The notes beneath the pieces were generated by a model. The model was not told the origin of the DNA. It ran no database searches and saw nothing but the letters and a program-made list of their open reading frames with translations. From Membranipora membranacea (lineage: Eukaryota > Bryozoa > Gymnolaemata > Cheilostomatida > Membraniporidae): a stretch of DNA of 64,000 nucleotides. Below, piece by piece: positions 11,901 through 23,890 of the stretch. The position numbers and the translations under genes were made by a program. Every line of letters starts with the position of its first letter. The first letter of the stretch is position 1. The DNA is taken from contig OU612075.1 of the NCBI GenBank assembly GCA_914767715.1, forward strand, positions 13,330,001-13,394,000, in the 5' to 3' direction.

Positions 11901-13543
11901 ATTACGCAGACATGATAATGGTATTCACTAAACAGACGATATTCAAGCTGTCCTTGTTTCAGAGACTGAAGTCTTCAAACACAATAACAACCTTCACATC
12001 TTCGGCAGCCCTGTGTTTCATACAATTTTTATCACATTTTGTGACCGAGTTAAGATGGCAGGTATGACTAAAGTCTCCATAAAACAAGCAGGCAGTTCTA
12101 CAAAGTCTCCGATTTCATGTAGGCTATGAGACTGGATGGTGGTACTGAGTACAAAATTAATTTAGAATGGTTTCAAAGTGATTGAGAACATGAAGATGGC
12201 ACTTACGTGGTGGGAATTGCGACTTACTTGACTTGGCAGTGTGATCAAATATTCCTCAATCACATGCCTGATAGCAAGTCAAATAACATGGCGTTCATAT
12301 TGGTGTTATTTCACTGAATGTTTTCCAAATTCGCAAGCAGCAAAGCAGCACTGATCCCGATCATATCAAAGAGTGGCTTAATATAGATCCCTACAAAACC
12401 ATCAGCCATGATGATGATAGAGATCAAACAGTTGTCCAAAAAGTAAATAAGGTACATGCGAGGTGTACTGGGGGTATTTTCTAGTTGGCCGTCTTGTCAA
12501 GTATGTGCATGCATCGTATTTTGGTTGTATAGGGCATTGTGTTACCTCAAGTGTGATGTACTGGTCTACCCCCATTTCAATGTACCTATCCCCAATGTCT
12601 TCCTGAAGCAAGTCTACCTTTGTCTTGTGTTCATGCGTGTGTGTTAAGCAGTGTACTTTTAGCGTTTGTACGTTAAAACATTTTCATACAGCAATTGCTC
12701 CCATAAACATTTTTTTCGATATGGCTAAATGTATAATAGACAGTTTTCTGAGCTCCGATTTAGGCCTTAATTCGGAGTTGTCCTCTCTCCAGTTTGGTAC
12801 TTTTAACCCACGTCACATAGGAAAAACGTGTTGAAAAGAGGGTCATCTTGAAATCCGCTGATAGTTGGATAAAAAGGATTTTTGATTCAGTATATGCACC
12901 ATTGAAAACTGATAGGGACATAGTTTGGGAAATAGTTTTGGTATTCGGTTAGTCGATTATATCAATTTCTTCCTTTTTTTGGGGACCATTTGGCAGAATT
13001 TTTCTTGAATTTCGTCACTTAAATTAATATTTATCAACATTCGAGCCTCCGATGATTTGGAAACCCTGGTTTTCAATGGTGCGGATTCTGTATCAAAAAT
13101 CAATTTTATCCTAATATCAGCGGTTTTCAAGAAAACCCTCTTTCAGCACGTTTTTCCTATGCGGCGTGGGATAAAAGTACCAAACTGGAGAGAGGACAAC
13201 TCCGAATTGAGGCATAAATCAAAGCTCAGAAAACTGTCTATTGGAATGCATATTAAATTTTCTGGATTTGCAACCATACGCTAATAGCAGCGTTTACTTT
13301 CATAGTGAGGTTAATTCTATGATAACATATTTTGATCATTTGTAGGCTGTCCCAAGTGCAAAAGACATCAATTTGGCAGAGGCATGGAGTGAGGACTACC
13401 CTGTGATATTTCACATAATTCTGTGGCTGGTAGTTTTTATGGCTCTGCTCATCATCTTTGTGACACACGGTATGATGACGATGGACCCCGGTAGTGACAG
13501 CATCATCTATAGGATGACTACAACTCGAATCAAAAAAGATTAA
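8905..13543 (+). CDS. ATP6AP2: V-type proton ATPase accessory subunit 2 (prorenin receptor)
   Basis: Single-pass membrane protein needed for V-ATPase assembly and function in lysosomes and secretory organelles; in vertebrates also binds renin. Nine exons: 8905-8959, 9556-9677, 10050-10178, 10350-10445, 10801-10962, 11339-11458, 11753-11869, 12338-12442, 13346-13543, giving 367 residues (about 350 in vertebrates). Exon 1 is a clean signal peptide (MQSYFSCLILCCLVVAGYG). The lumenal domain follows. Exon 7 contains the basic site RKTR, the conserved furin-type processing site of the family. The last exon has one TM helix followed by MDPGSDSIIYRMT, the family's signature cytoplasmic tail. The exon 8 start could instead be 12341 because two adjacent CAG acceptors exist. 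A plus-strand AATAAA at 14112-14117 suggests a 3' UTR of about 570 bases. Confidence 0.95.
8979..9120. repeat. Two fused perfect palindromes
   Basis: In ATP6AP2 intron 1. The first palindrome has 36-bp arms (8979-9014 and 9018-9053) around TTA. The second has 34-bp arms (9052-9085 and 9087-9120) around a single C. I found no mismatch in either. They overlap by two bases. Confidence 0.95.
10990..11310 (+). repeat. Diverged 167-bp tandem duplication
   Basis: In ATP6AP2 intron 5. The sequence beginning GCTGAAGT and containing GGCCAGACCACAATATGA at about 10990 recurs about 167 bases later with substitutions, including CTTTGCAAGGCATTT. No coding potential. Confidence 0.7.
12736..13241. mobile_element. 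Foldback MITE, family 1 copy 1
   Basis: A 506-bp non-coding element in ATP6AP2 intron 8. Its ends, ATAGACAGTTTTCTGAGC and the reverse complement, open into arms of roughly 180 bp that pair along most of their length, including a stretch containing GTCCTCTCTCCAGTTTGGTA. A related copy lies at 31033-31514. No clear target-site duplication was seen. Confidence 0.85.
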
Positions 13544-14227
13544 CTCTATAAAAGAATCTTTTTATACCTCATCTAACATTCTACATGAAGAGAATTTTAT
13601 ATACGCTGAATGACTTTGATACCATGTTGAATAGAGAGCCTAGTGGAGTGACCAGGCCAAAATCATGTAGAATACAAACTGTGCAGTTAGTATGAGGTAC
13701 TTTAAATCTGATATCTTTATGTACAAAGAGATTTCCAAACAATGTGCCAACAGACTGTGCTGGTCTCAGTAGTAGGAAACAACATTCACAACTTTGCGTC
13801 AACCAGAATTTACCACAATATAATCAATCTAAGTGATGTAGTTTAAATGTTTCACCTTTATGTTGTCCTGTGATTGATAATTCTGAATGAATTGTGAATG
13901 GTGGTAAATTTACGATAAGAATGCCCCTAAAGGTCCAATATCAGATCTGTACTTTCTTTGTTGTCTGAGATATAGAGAAGAATTGGATCATGTGTTTTGA
14001 GATGCAATAATAATACATTGTCTTCATTGCCATTGGTTCATTTTTATTTTTGAAATAACTTTCCAGTAGCCACGGCAATATATGTTATGTGATTAATTAT
14101 TTATTTACTGTAATAAAACAATATTTTCAATTTTGAAAACAAACTCAGAAACTTTAGGCTGTTAGTTTAATTGCCACAGAGCATTGGTCAAGTCTAGAAA
14201 TCTGGGTTAGACGCAAAGCAATCATCT

Positions 14228-14817
14228 TAAGTACGCCGATGACACAACTTTATACCATCCGCTATCAAAATCTAACTGTCTCATGACTGACTCTAGTGCT
14301 CATCGGGCAACTGTGAGCATCAGCGACAACCACCTTCAGAGACACTCGATTACACCTCTCAGTACTGCACTGATAACTTTCTGCTGTTGAATGTGAACAA
14401 AACTCTCTCCACAAACTTCACTTTGCAAAAAACACTCGCCATTGACACCTATAACATCAATCACTCTGAAATACTCTACTGATATTATTTTACAAAGCCA
14501 GAATTTTATCGGTCTTATCATATGCAGCCCCGTGCTGGTTTCCACACACCTCCCAAAATGAGAAGGATAAACTGGAGAGATTTCAAAAGCTCTGCACCAG
14601 AATAATGATTCCATACGAGGAAGAGTATGAACAGAGACTTTCTTTACTAAAGCTGGAAGAGCTAAAAATACATCTTGACATTCTTTGTTTTCGATATATT
14701 GCAATGGTTAAAGAATATGAGAAGCATCCGTGCAAAACATTTTTGGACGCCCGAAATCACCCTTCTATAAATAGGACAGCATTTATAGACAATGATATTT
14801 TTCATAAATACACCTGA
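14228..14817 (+). mobile_element. Dead non-LTR retrotransposon (LINE) reverse transcriptase fragment
   Basis: The polymerase motif YADD is encoded at 14232-14243. It is followed by DNFLLLNVNKT, then the typical C-terminal RT segment ILSVLSYAAPCWFPHTS and KLERFQKLCTRI, ending at a stop at 14815-14817. The frame is broken around 14460-14500, the 5' part is missing, and AATAAAGTA follows near 14880. It is inferred to be an old 5'-truncated copy. Confidence 0.8.
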
Positions 14818-15360
14818 CTGCTTTGCTTTTTTTCATTTATTTATGCATGGTCTTTATTTGTCATTGACTTTGATCGGCAATAATAAAGTATTTATATAAA
14901 AGCCAACGCCCAGATAGCTAAATAATAGAAAGGAAAGATATCGCCCCATGAATAAGGCAATTTACATGAAATAAAAAATTGGTATGCTGAACTCGGCTGA
15001 CTCCTTCAGTCGAATAAACTGTAAATGATCACGAAATTATAAATGTCAAACACACAAATATCAAGAATAGTGCTTCACATGTGTGAACTTCCTTTGCGTC
15101 ATAAATAAAGTGATACGTGCTAAAAACCCAACAACGACAGAGTAGCTAACATATTTTTCTGTTTTCTATATGCCATAAGTTTTTTGATGCACAGCAGTTC
15201 ATGAAATTAAATTTCTCAAGTCTATTGAATGTTTATGTCAAGTAAATGTGTCATAATTTCGATCAGGTGCACATCAGTTTATCAAATTTAAGTTTTAAAT
15301 ATTCAGGTAATCTTCCCAAGTGACGGATTCTTGTAAGACGGTGTCTAATGGCAGAACTGA
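14818..15360. other. Intergenic, no gene seen
   Basis: AT-rich sequence between the LINE remnant and the receptor gene. Several TTTATT words could act as minus-strand poly(A) signals for the receptor. Nothing else is recognised. Confidence 0.4.
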
Positions 15361-16374
15361 TTAGACATCAGTAGTTTGACAGTTGGTTTGTACCACAGTG
15401 GTTGCAGTAGTATCGTTGTGATCAGTGCTAAATATAGCTGATCTATCCTTACAACAACAACAGAACAATTTAAATAACTCTGCCCTGTACGACTTCATCA
15501 TCCAGCCATATATCACCGTGTTCAGAATACCATAGAAAATAAACAACACATAGGTAAAAAACCTCATAAACCAGTAAGGCTGGAATGGGGCAATCACAAA
15601 TGGTGTGATACATAATATGAAGATGATATTGTTTACAATTGTATATATGGCTACTCTCCTAGCATCATGATTTCCTTTGGAACCGGCAGCGTCTTGGGTA
15701 TTTACCCGCTTGTCCATCTTTCTCAACTCTGCTGTCACCAATGCCGACAGCACGCATGTTGATATGACAGGTATGCCGTTCAAAAGTCCTTGATAGACCA
15801 ACGACTCGATGTTTTTATCCACAGATGTGAGGCCATAGTAGACATTGATGCAGATAAATTTGGAGAAAATGATATCACGAATGAGCAGTACAAGCAGGCT
15901 AAAACACCAGGGGATCGATGTCATGATTTTGGTATGTACCACCAAACCGCTATATGGGTAGCTGAATGGTCTACATATTGCGACAAAGCGCTCATAGCTC
16001 AACAGTGCTATCATGAAAAAACGAGTGGTGGTTGGCAGCTCTACAAGCGTTGAGAGGACAATTCCCGCAGTCTTGCCTTTACCATATGTGATGCTCATGG
16101 CGTAGCAGTTGCCTTTTATAAGATCTATGATTGGTGTCAGCAGATCCGCAGCAGACATATGCATCAGCAGTACCAGGTAAGGTTTAGATGACTTTCGGTT
16201 CACTCTGTATAAGACGGTGATGTGTAAAATGTTGATAAGTACTGCTATAGAACTGTTAACGTAAGTTACGATCTTCTGGTACCCGATAGATATATTATGG
16301 CATCGGTCCCAAGAATCTATATCTGTGCAGAACTCAAGACTGAAATCATCTGCTGTTAAATTTGAACTATTCAT
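15361..16374 (-). CDS. Rhodopsin-family (class A) GPCR, intronless
   Basis: Single-exon 337-residue receptor. The N-terminus has sequons (NSS, NLT, NIS). Seven hydrophobic segments are visible. TM2 contains MSAADLL (family LxxAD). TM3 ends SYERFVAICRP, a variant of DRY with ERF at residues 128-130. TM6 has FILCITPFV, and TM7 has FYGILNTVIYG in place of NPxxY. A CCCC cluster after TM7 suggests palmitoylation, followed by a Thr-rich tail. The residue expected to be the conserved extracellular Cys of TM3 (about position 104) is not Cys; C90 lies earlier, so the usual disulfide may be shifted or absent. The start is the first ATG. Ligand and subfamily were not recognised. Confidence 0.85.
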   Translation of the reverse strand: MNSSNLTADDFSLEFCTDIDSWDRCHNISIGYQKIVTYVNSSIAVLINILHITVLYRVNRKSSKPYLVLLMHMSAADLLTPIIDLIKGNCYAMSITYGKGKTAGIVLSTLVELPTTTRFFMIALLSYERFVAICRPFSYPYSGLVVHTKIMTSIPWCFSLLVLLIRDIIFSKFICINVYYGLTSVDKNIESLVYQGLLNGIPVISTCVLSALVTAELRKMDKRVNTQDAAGSKGNHDARRVAIYTIVNNIIFILCITPFVIAPFQPYWFMRFFTYVLFIFYGILNTVIYGWMMKSYRAELFKLFCCCCKDRSAIFSTDHNDTTATTVVQTNCQTTDV

Positions 16375-18569
16375 GTTGATGATTGTTCCCCGAATGACCG
16401 AGGCTTCGCACAGCCAATCCAGTGAGCAATCGTAGGCCAGTCTACCTTCATAAATTTATGAGCATGTTGTTATTACACCAAAACACCTAATGGTGATACC
16501 CAGTGGAAATACAAGCTATTATATTTAAGGGGTAGAACTACACATTTCTCTAAGGCTTACCATTTAACAAAGCCAGACAACGTCTTCTATCCACCGCTAG
16601 AATATTTGACTTGATGAAATTGATTTAATTAGAATTATTTATATATTTTTAGCTCAAGTAAATCTCCCTGGTATCAAGTACTTCAGTCTTCACAAATATC
16701 ACACCATTCAAGTCAACAGATCAGGAAAAAAAAGGAAATCATTTAATAGCAAAATAGAAAAAAATGGAAAAATAATAAATGTGTGGCATCACCATTAATT
16801 ATGAAAACCCACTTTTTAATCTAATGTAAGGGCCATATTAGTACATGACAGGTTTATTATACTGTGTTAATTGTTATTATGGTACAAGTGTAAATCTACC
16901 GTTCAATTTATTACACAAGAATTTCAGAAGTTTTCAACCTGAAATTCACAACAGACGTAATCTGCTAAATATCAATCACTTGCAGTTGCAGCTCACCAAA
17001 GTGAGAAGGTTGGCTGTCTGAGCCTAGATGAGGAAAAACAGACAGACGCACATATCAGCTTGTGCTCCAGATATTTATTCCCTCGCCGGGGGCTGTCGGA
17101 CGGGAGGCAAAATTCTGGGGGGCTCAGACTAGATATTTAGCTATGTCGGTCATGTTATTCCTTTAATCTTACTTGAAGAACTGCCCAGAATTGCATGTTG
17201 GATTTCCAGATGATAGTTGAGCTAATGAAGACTAGCATGTGCAGGTAGCTCTTTGACTGAAAATAATAGGAACTCAACTAAGAGACGGTTTTTAGTAGAG
17301 AATGGAAAAGAAAAAAGCTGTACATCATTTTTTGAAAATTTAGATCAAGCCATTATTACACCATGCTTGCATTAATCAGAAATCCCCTAGGTATTTATAT
17401 TATTGCCATCTTTTAAAAGTTATATATGGTATTCAATACTTGGGCTGTGTCGCAAGTAGATACTTGGAATTAGATGTAAGTTTTTTATTGAAACTTAAGC
17501 GTAATAAAGCTGGCGCCTGTATTTGGTTCTTCTTGTGCATTGTTCCAATGAACCCCATGGTTTACTTGTATCAGTCAAGGAGCTGCGAGTGCTCCTGTTG
17601 CACATTAATACAAATAGCAGTGAGAAATACATATCCAATCCTTTCCATCCCCTTTCATTAGTTTATTGTGGGACATATAGTCTTTTTTTATTATTACACA
17701 GTCTCTTGGTTACTGGTGACAAAGCCCCCCCCCTCCCTGGTTGTAGTAAATAAATAACCTTGATTTAATTTGCCTAGAGTCATGCGTTTTAATACCCAAC
17801 TAGAATGATGTTGAAATACCTCACTGAAGAGTTGTCCAATCTTTGATTATATCTTTCATATCATGCATAAGATGCAATCTGCTATCGATCGACAGGTCGA
17901 CAGGAATTCGTCTGAACCTTGTTCCCTCAGTGACGGTGAAGTGATATTGCAAAACTAATTCTGGTAAACACAGTTTATTAAAAATCCCTCTGCATCTAGC
18001 CTGCATACTATGCAGAGGCAAAACATTTGTTCCCGCTACTCTATGACATAAGCACTTAGATTATGTAAAAGAAGAATAATTCTCTTACATGCACTAAATT
18101 TGGTCATTCCTGAACATTTTGTTCACAAGGTGCATGATAGTGTTGATGCTTGTTTTCCTAGACCTTTTTGTGGATTTATGATGAAACAGTTTCTCATTAA
18201 CTTGGATAAATAAGATTGCTGACTGAAAGTTATTCTTCAATTAAGGGGTCAAGCTAAATCAGGCACCCCCCCCCCTCCCACTGACACGCAGAAGGCAAAA
18301 AGCCTGCAGCGTGTCAGTAGAGGAAGGCAACTCCAACTCCATCGACAAAATGGATCAAACTTGATCGAGGGTCAGACTAACTGTGTCCATCAATATAAAG
18401 TACAAATATACCTGATAAAACATAATGTAGCTGTTTAACATGTCAGACCGTCAGTTAAAAAGATGGTGCTGAAATATCCGCATTGATATAAAATATGGAT
18501 TCTTATTGTGAGACATGGATAGGAGGTTCTTGGGACTGATGATGTGTGATGTTAGTCTATTATTGACAA
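16375..18569. other. Intergenic with repeats
   Basis: No convincing gene. It contains the second copy of the 50-bp dispersed repeat (17084-17131), and a segment at about 17930-18550 that is homologous to 24650-26070 as the 3' flank of the duplicated MS4A-like genes. It also has a C-run followed by a hairpin (CTGACACGC at 18281-18289 pairing with 18309-18317) and a GGATCAAACTTGATC stretch near 18350 related to the foldback element at 56842. Confidence 0.55.
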
Positions 18570-21500
18570 TCAGACGTTTAAGGCACCAGATTCTTCTAAC
18601 GATTCATAAGAAGGTGGAGGCAAATCAGTGCTTGATTGATGTGTGTTAGATGGCGGAGGCGCTGTTGGACGTACAGCATATTCTGCCAGGTCTCTGTTAG
18701 TTGATTCTGATGCCATTATAGCTCGTAATGCAGCGTTGTATTGGTCTACATACTGCTGGGTTGGTATATTTCTTGATATCTTTGTCAGCAGCACACGATA
18801 TAAGTCATTGAAAGTTTCCGTAGTTCGGGGTGTTGGTACTAAGTCTTCAGACTGGAGAACTAGCAGAGCTCGATATGCATCATTGGATGCATCCACTCTT
18901 TGTTGTATTGTTGCTTCATCTTCAGATTGAATAACAAGCAAGGCCCGATACGCAGAGTTGAATGCCTGACATCGTTGTGGTGGCGCTATATCACCTGATT
19001 GCAATGCTAGCAGAGCATTGTACGCTCTATTTTGTACCTCTAAAAATTTTGAAATGGAATGTGAATTAAAACTAATTTAATCTCAGCAGGTCAAAGGCAT
19101 CGTTACTGTACTTATATATGACAACAAGTGCAGCTGCAGTTTCAATACTTTACTGTCGACTTTGGATGAGCGAAAAACTCAAACTTGGTTCTGTAACCAT
19201 CTGAGAACATAGAAGTCCTGTGCCTCACTATTATACCTCATACTGATTAATCATACAAGTCAAATAGAAAAGTCAGCGTAGGACTAACGTTGTAGCTGAC
19301 TTTTGTTTTTACCTGAGAGGGTCAGAGTTCGTTGTTGATCTGTTACAGCTGCACTAGACTGATTACCAGACCGCTGACTGGTATTAATAGTAGTAAGTAC
19401 AACATTCTGTCTAGGAGAACGTGAAGGGCGACTCTGTACGGTCCTTGATGGCTCATCCTGCATTTAAAGAGATAAGATAACTTCATTTATTGCTGGTTTG
19501 AATCAAAGCTTTTCCCATTCCAATCCAAAACAGAGGATTTTCAATAATGGTTCTATAAATCTTATCTTATGCCTTGCACTATTTTTTGTCCTTTGTCTTA
19601 GAGAAAATTTGATGACCTCATTCCCAACATCACTTTACTCTGATGGAAGTTTTACGAGCTGTTCTAAGAAACACATATCCCAGCATTAAGCAGATGTTTA
19701 TTCTTTTCTCTATTCATCAATCTGCCCATATCCATCCATCTATCCACTTCTATTCTCACCTAAATTGATACGAAGTGTTCAGGAAGGGAGGAGTTAGATA
19801 TATACTGATTTCACGCTAGTTCTCAATTGGTGACAGGATTGAGCTCACTTACACTACTGATCTTCACCAAAAAGAAATAGCTGTTAAATATTTTACCTAT
19901 TTGGATGTGACAGTTAAACTGTAGTATCTTAGGCGACGCTTACCGGAGTTTGGTGCCTGCTGGCGTAGAGCGCACGAGAAGATAATATGAGCTCCGTTAG
20001 CATGCAGCTAAACTGTCCCAAACTGAAAAAAAGCGTCAGCCAATCAAGAGTGAGCAAGTTCTTCAGCTTCTACAAACACAAAACACAAGACAATACTAGA
20101 CACTAATGACTGTATTTAGAAATATTCTGTTAGATAATAACGTTCAGTTCATTTCATTTCATTTAAAATCTGATTTTTACTGATGTACACTGGTGAGTAA
20201 CTTGATGAAATAAAAGACAGTACAAATACAAACCTTGCAATCGGAATAAAAAGAATAATCCGCATCGATTTGCTTCAAGGTACAAGGCTTATTTATGTCG
20301 ATCGACAGCGCACAAATAGCCATTAGTACAATACTAAGTATCATACCTAGTGTACTCAGCACAGCAGACGCCACAACCTAAAATATAAACAGGAAGCCTC
20401 TTGCACTGATATATATTATATGAATGAGGAGTACATAGCTGACCCTGAGCAAGCGCATGGCTGTTCATGTATGGTTGCTGGACCGCATTTATCATCTTTG
20501 ATTGGTCCACAAGTTCAGAATCTAGAATAGCTGACACTTGTAAATTCTTGTCAAGCAGCTTGCATGAGTCTTTGAAGGTTGTTACTGGGACGCAATCAAA
20601 GCATAACGTAAAAGCTGCCAGATTTATAACTTTATTTAGATCTCGACACAAAGCTTCATACTGATGGAATATCTCCAGAAATTGCCAAGCTATCCATTTT
20701 ACCACTGATCCATAAATTCATATCAATGACCTCTTGCGGTGGACAGCTCAGGAGTTATAGGACAGTATTGCCATGTCTATGAGTATTAGGCCTACTCACA
20801 ACTAACACAGATAATCAATCAATCTATCACAGCAATATTTATATAGTTATTTGGAAATCCAAGACTTTATTTTAATAAATCTGGGGAAGCTATTGTAGTT
20901 GAGGTCTGTTGCAATCTTGATCGCAACTACTGCCTACCTTAGGTCCCTTAATATTGGCACACATCAGAGCGAGGTGGTATATGGAGTTGACAAAAAATAT
21001 GACACCGCACCATAATCCAGCTCCCATATACCCGTTTAAACTGTAGCCGAGTGCCGGATCGTATCGGAAGAATCTGCCATGAGCAGATACTACCACTCCG
21101 ATGCCAAATGCTATGCAGGCCAGTGACATAAGAACCTGTACGATCCCCAAGCTAAAACAAGGGGTACATCATAAACATTGAGCATGACATTGCAGAGGTT
21201 TAAGATTGTCTAACATAGAAATGCATCGCTGATTTACCCAGGTCCATCCAGTCTTAGGAAAAAGGAATTCATAGGATAATCACTATAGATGTAATTTGGC
21301 AGCACACAAATGTCCTATTCTGCTTTTATTTGAAAACTTTGTACGATATACGAGTACTGATGCGAAACTAGGCGCCTTAGTGTAACTTTTAAGGGAAATA
21401 ACTCACCACACAAATACTTTTTTCTGTGTGTAGGAAAACCAAACAAAATCCCGTCTAATCTCATTGTCTGTCGCTCGCTAAAATACACAATATCATCAAA

Positions 21501-21727
21501 TCAATGCAAAGAGAACAGGAAAGTTTGAAATCAAAGGAGTATGAAGTTCTGGGGCTAAAACATTCCTCAAAATAGGCCGTTAGTAAACTTTGATTTGGCC
21601 TACTCAGCATAGGTGACTGTATTTTAGTTTTGTATTGGTGTTGGTGTGTCATAAATTGAATAATAGCCTCATATTCGACATTTTCATTCATTGGTTTGTC
21701 TGATATAGTCACACCTATATATAATAT

Positions 21728-21764
<37 letters not shown>

Positions 21765-23105
21765 TATGATATACACATAATATAAACATACACATCCAAT
21801 ATGACATATACATAATATTAAAAGTTTCATTATACTTTTAGTCCTTTACCCTTATAAAAGCGGACAACTCCTCGAACACCTTTCAATTTATACATATTTC
21901 TAATCCTCATAGACCACCTCTAATGACCTTCAATGATACCAAGTTAATTTTCAACTCACTTTAGAAGTAAAGTCTTAATATATTCTTCCCCTAAAACATT
22001 ATAGCGACATCCACCCACCCACCCCCGACCCGACAGCCTGCCCGGCTGGCTAGCGACATCCTCTTCTACAAGCAGAAAATAACAATAATTTAAGTGCACA
22101 TTCGCATTGGTGCCCGGATCTACAGCTTATTTATACGTTAAACATTCAAAAAACAATAAGTGATGGGAAGCCATCTGTCTTACACAAAGCATATAAGTAG
22201 TAGCTTCACCTGGGACGAGTGTTGAGGGATGGGACAAGTGTTAAGGGCTGGGACGAGTGTTAAGGGCTGGGACGAGGGGTAAGGGCTGGGACAAGTGTTA
22301 AGGGCTGGGATGAGTGGTAAGGGCTGGGGCGAGTGTTAAGGGCTGGGACGAGTGTTAAGGGCTGGGGCGAGTGTTAATGGCTGGGACGAGTGATAAGGGC
22401 TGGGACGAGTGGTAAGGGCTGGAACGAGTGGTAAGGGAGTGGACGAGTGTTAAGGGGTCGCTCATATAAACAGCTCAATGAAAACATATCGGAGGGTGAT
22501 ACTCACAACTTCTGAGATAACTAATGCTTCTTTATTGAATTTGATGGAGACAACTGCAAGTATGAATTGACATAGACCCAACAGCATAAGAAATGTGTCC
22601 AGAGCCAGTAGAGTATTTCTGTTCTACAATTAAAATAATTGAATTAAATGAGGGGGTGGCTGCATGTACTGTTGCTGTCGGTTGATTTAGAACATATCTC
22701 TCACCATGATTCGTCAACAAGGAAACACTGGAAACACATGGATGGGCAAGGGAGTTCAAAGTGTTGCATTTGTCAAAATGACACACAACAAGATTTAGAG
22801 GAGGAAATATGGAGCAGACAATCCTTTTATTTTGATATTATCTACAACCAAACGTACTCATCAAAGGCTCAAATAAAGAGGAAATAATAGAGGTGCCTAA
22901 TTATAATAATATGTTTTACAGGACTCACCACACATCGGTCGTTTAGACTAGCACTGTAGCGGTAATTATCTGACTCCTGAGGTGGAAGGTAGTAGTCGGA
23001 GAATGGACAGTGCTTGTTGGTAGCAAAGGCTGAGTAGGCTGAGAGTCCGACAAGTGATCCGGAGAACAACAAGCTTATCGAATTGAGCACCAGTGTTGTT
23101 AAAAT
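18570..23105 (-). CDS. MS4A-like double tetraspan protein, proximal copy, 5'-truncated
   Basis: Paralogue of the complete gene at 26078-32420. Eight exons remain, all open and with consensus splice sites: 23105-22929, 22623-22507, 21477-21407, 21151-20938, 20377-20234, 20069-19944, 19457-19313, 19039-18570 (488 codons including stop). They encode TM3-TM4 of the first CD20-like module, a linker, a complete second four-TM module, a Ser/Gln-rich linker, five ~24-residue repeats of the type AYRALLVLQSED, and a tail with DLPPPSYESL (PPxY, a WW/Nedd4-type ligand). The exon for TM1-TM2 of the first module is absent, and the exon 1 remnant has ACG for ATG, so no credible start is visible. It is either a young pseudogene or uses an unseen 5' exon. 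Confidence 0.6.
22207..22457. repeat. 19-bp GC-rich minisatellite, about 13 units
   Basis: Direct repeats of GGGCTGGGACGAGTGTTAA with point variants, in the intron between exons 4 and 5 of the proximal copy. The same array in the distal copy (30100-30250) has about 8 units. Confidence 0.9.
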
Positions 23106-23669
23106 CTATAACAAAAAGAAGCATAATGTTTCCTAGATTACCAGCATCAACAACATCCTGCAAGCAGGAAGGATGGGATGTTCCGGTGAGTGGCGGACAG
23201 TCCCATATACCAGATAGGGGTGGATAGTTCTTGTACCGGTTATTGGTGGACAGTCCCATATACCAGATAGGGGTAGATAGTCCCTGTATCGGGTAGGGGT
23301 GGGCAGTACTCGGTACCCATGCTGGTTAATGTTGGAGAATTGAGTTTAATGTTTGGAGAGAATTGATTTATTTAAAATGTATATAGTATAATAAACTAGA
23401 AATGCCACAATCATAAATGCCACAAAACTTCAGGGTAAATAAATAATTATGGAATAAGAGCATTAGAGCTTGTACTTGTTCAAGCAGATTTAAAACCATC
23501 ACTCATTTACAATGTATTTAAAATATCATACATCTAATACATATATTATACATTAGTCTGTAGCATGTTCTTCATCAATTTAACTCACAAGATTTAATCT
23601 ATCATAGCAAGTATAACCTACTGTGGCACTGCTCATGACAGAACATACTTTTTTGAGAATAAGTTGGTA

Positions 23670-23890
23670 TGGTATGGTTTGTAACTTAATGTGATGAGTG
23701 TAATTTACCGAGGTAGTGCTTGTGACTTAATGTAATGAGTATAGCTTACCGAGATACTGCTTGTGACTTAATGTAATGAGTATAACTTACCGAGGTACAG
23801 CTTGTGACTCAATGTAATGAGTATAACTTACTGAGGTACTGGTTTCGACTCAATGTAAAGAGTATAACTTACCGAGGTACAGCTTGTGTT
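23670..23890 (-). repeat. 41-bp minisatellite carrying a splice donor, five units
   Basis: Each unit, read on the minus strand, contains TACCTCG|GTAAGTTATAC or a close variant: the end of exon 1 plus its 5' splice site. Donor-like sites fall near 23708, 23749, 23790, 23831 and 23872. The last is the real exon 1 boundary by comparison with the distal copy. Confidence 0.85.

Noticed and set aside
14336-14704. 122-codon minus-strand frame
   Set aside because: Antisense to the LINE reverse transcriptase fragment, whose plus-strand frame carries the recognisable RT motifs.
18643-18930. Plus-strand 95-codon frame
   Set aside because: Antisense shadow of the AYRALLVLQ repeat exon; the minus strand continues the spliced MS4A-like frame.
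22207-22457. Possible CRISPR array
   Set aside because: Units are contiguous with no spacers; this is a eukaryotic minisatellite.
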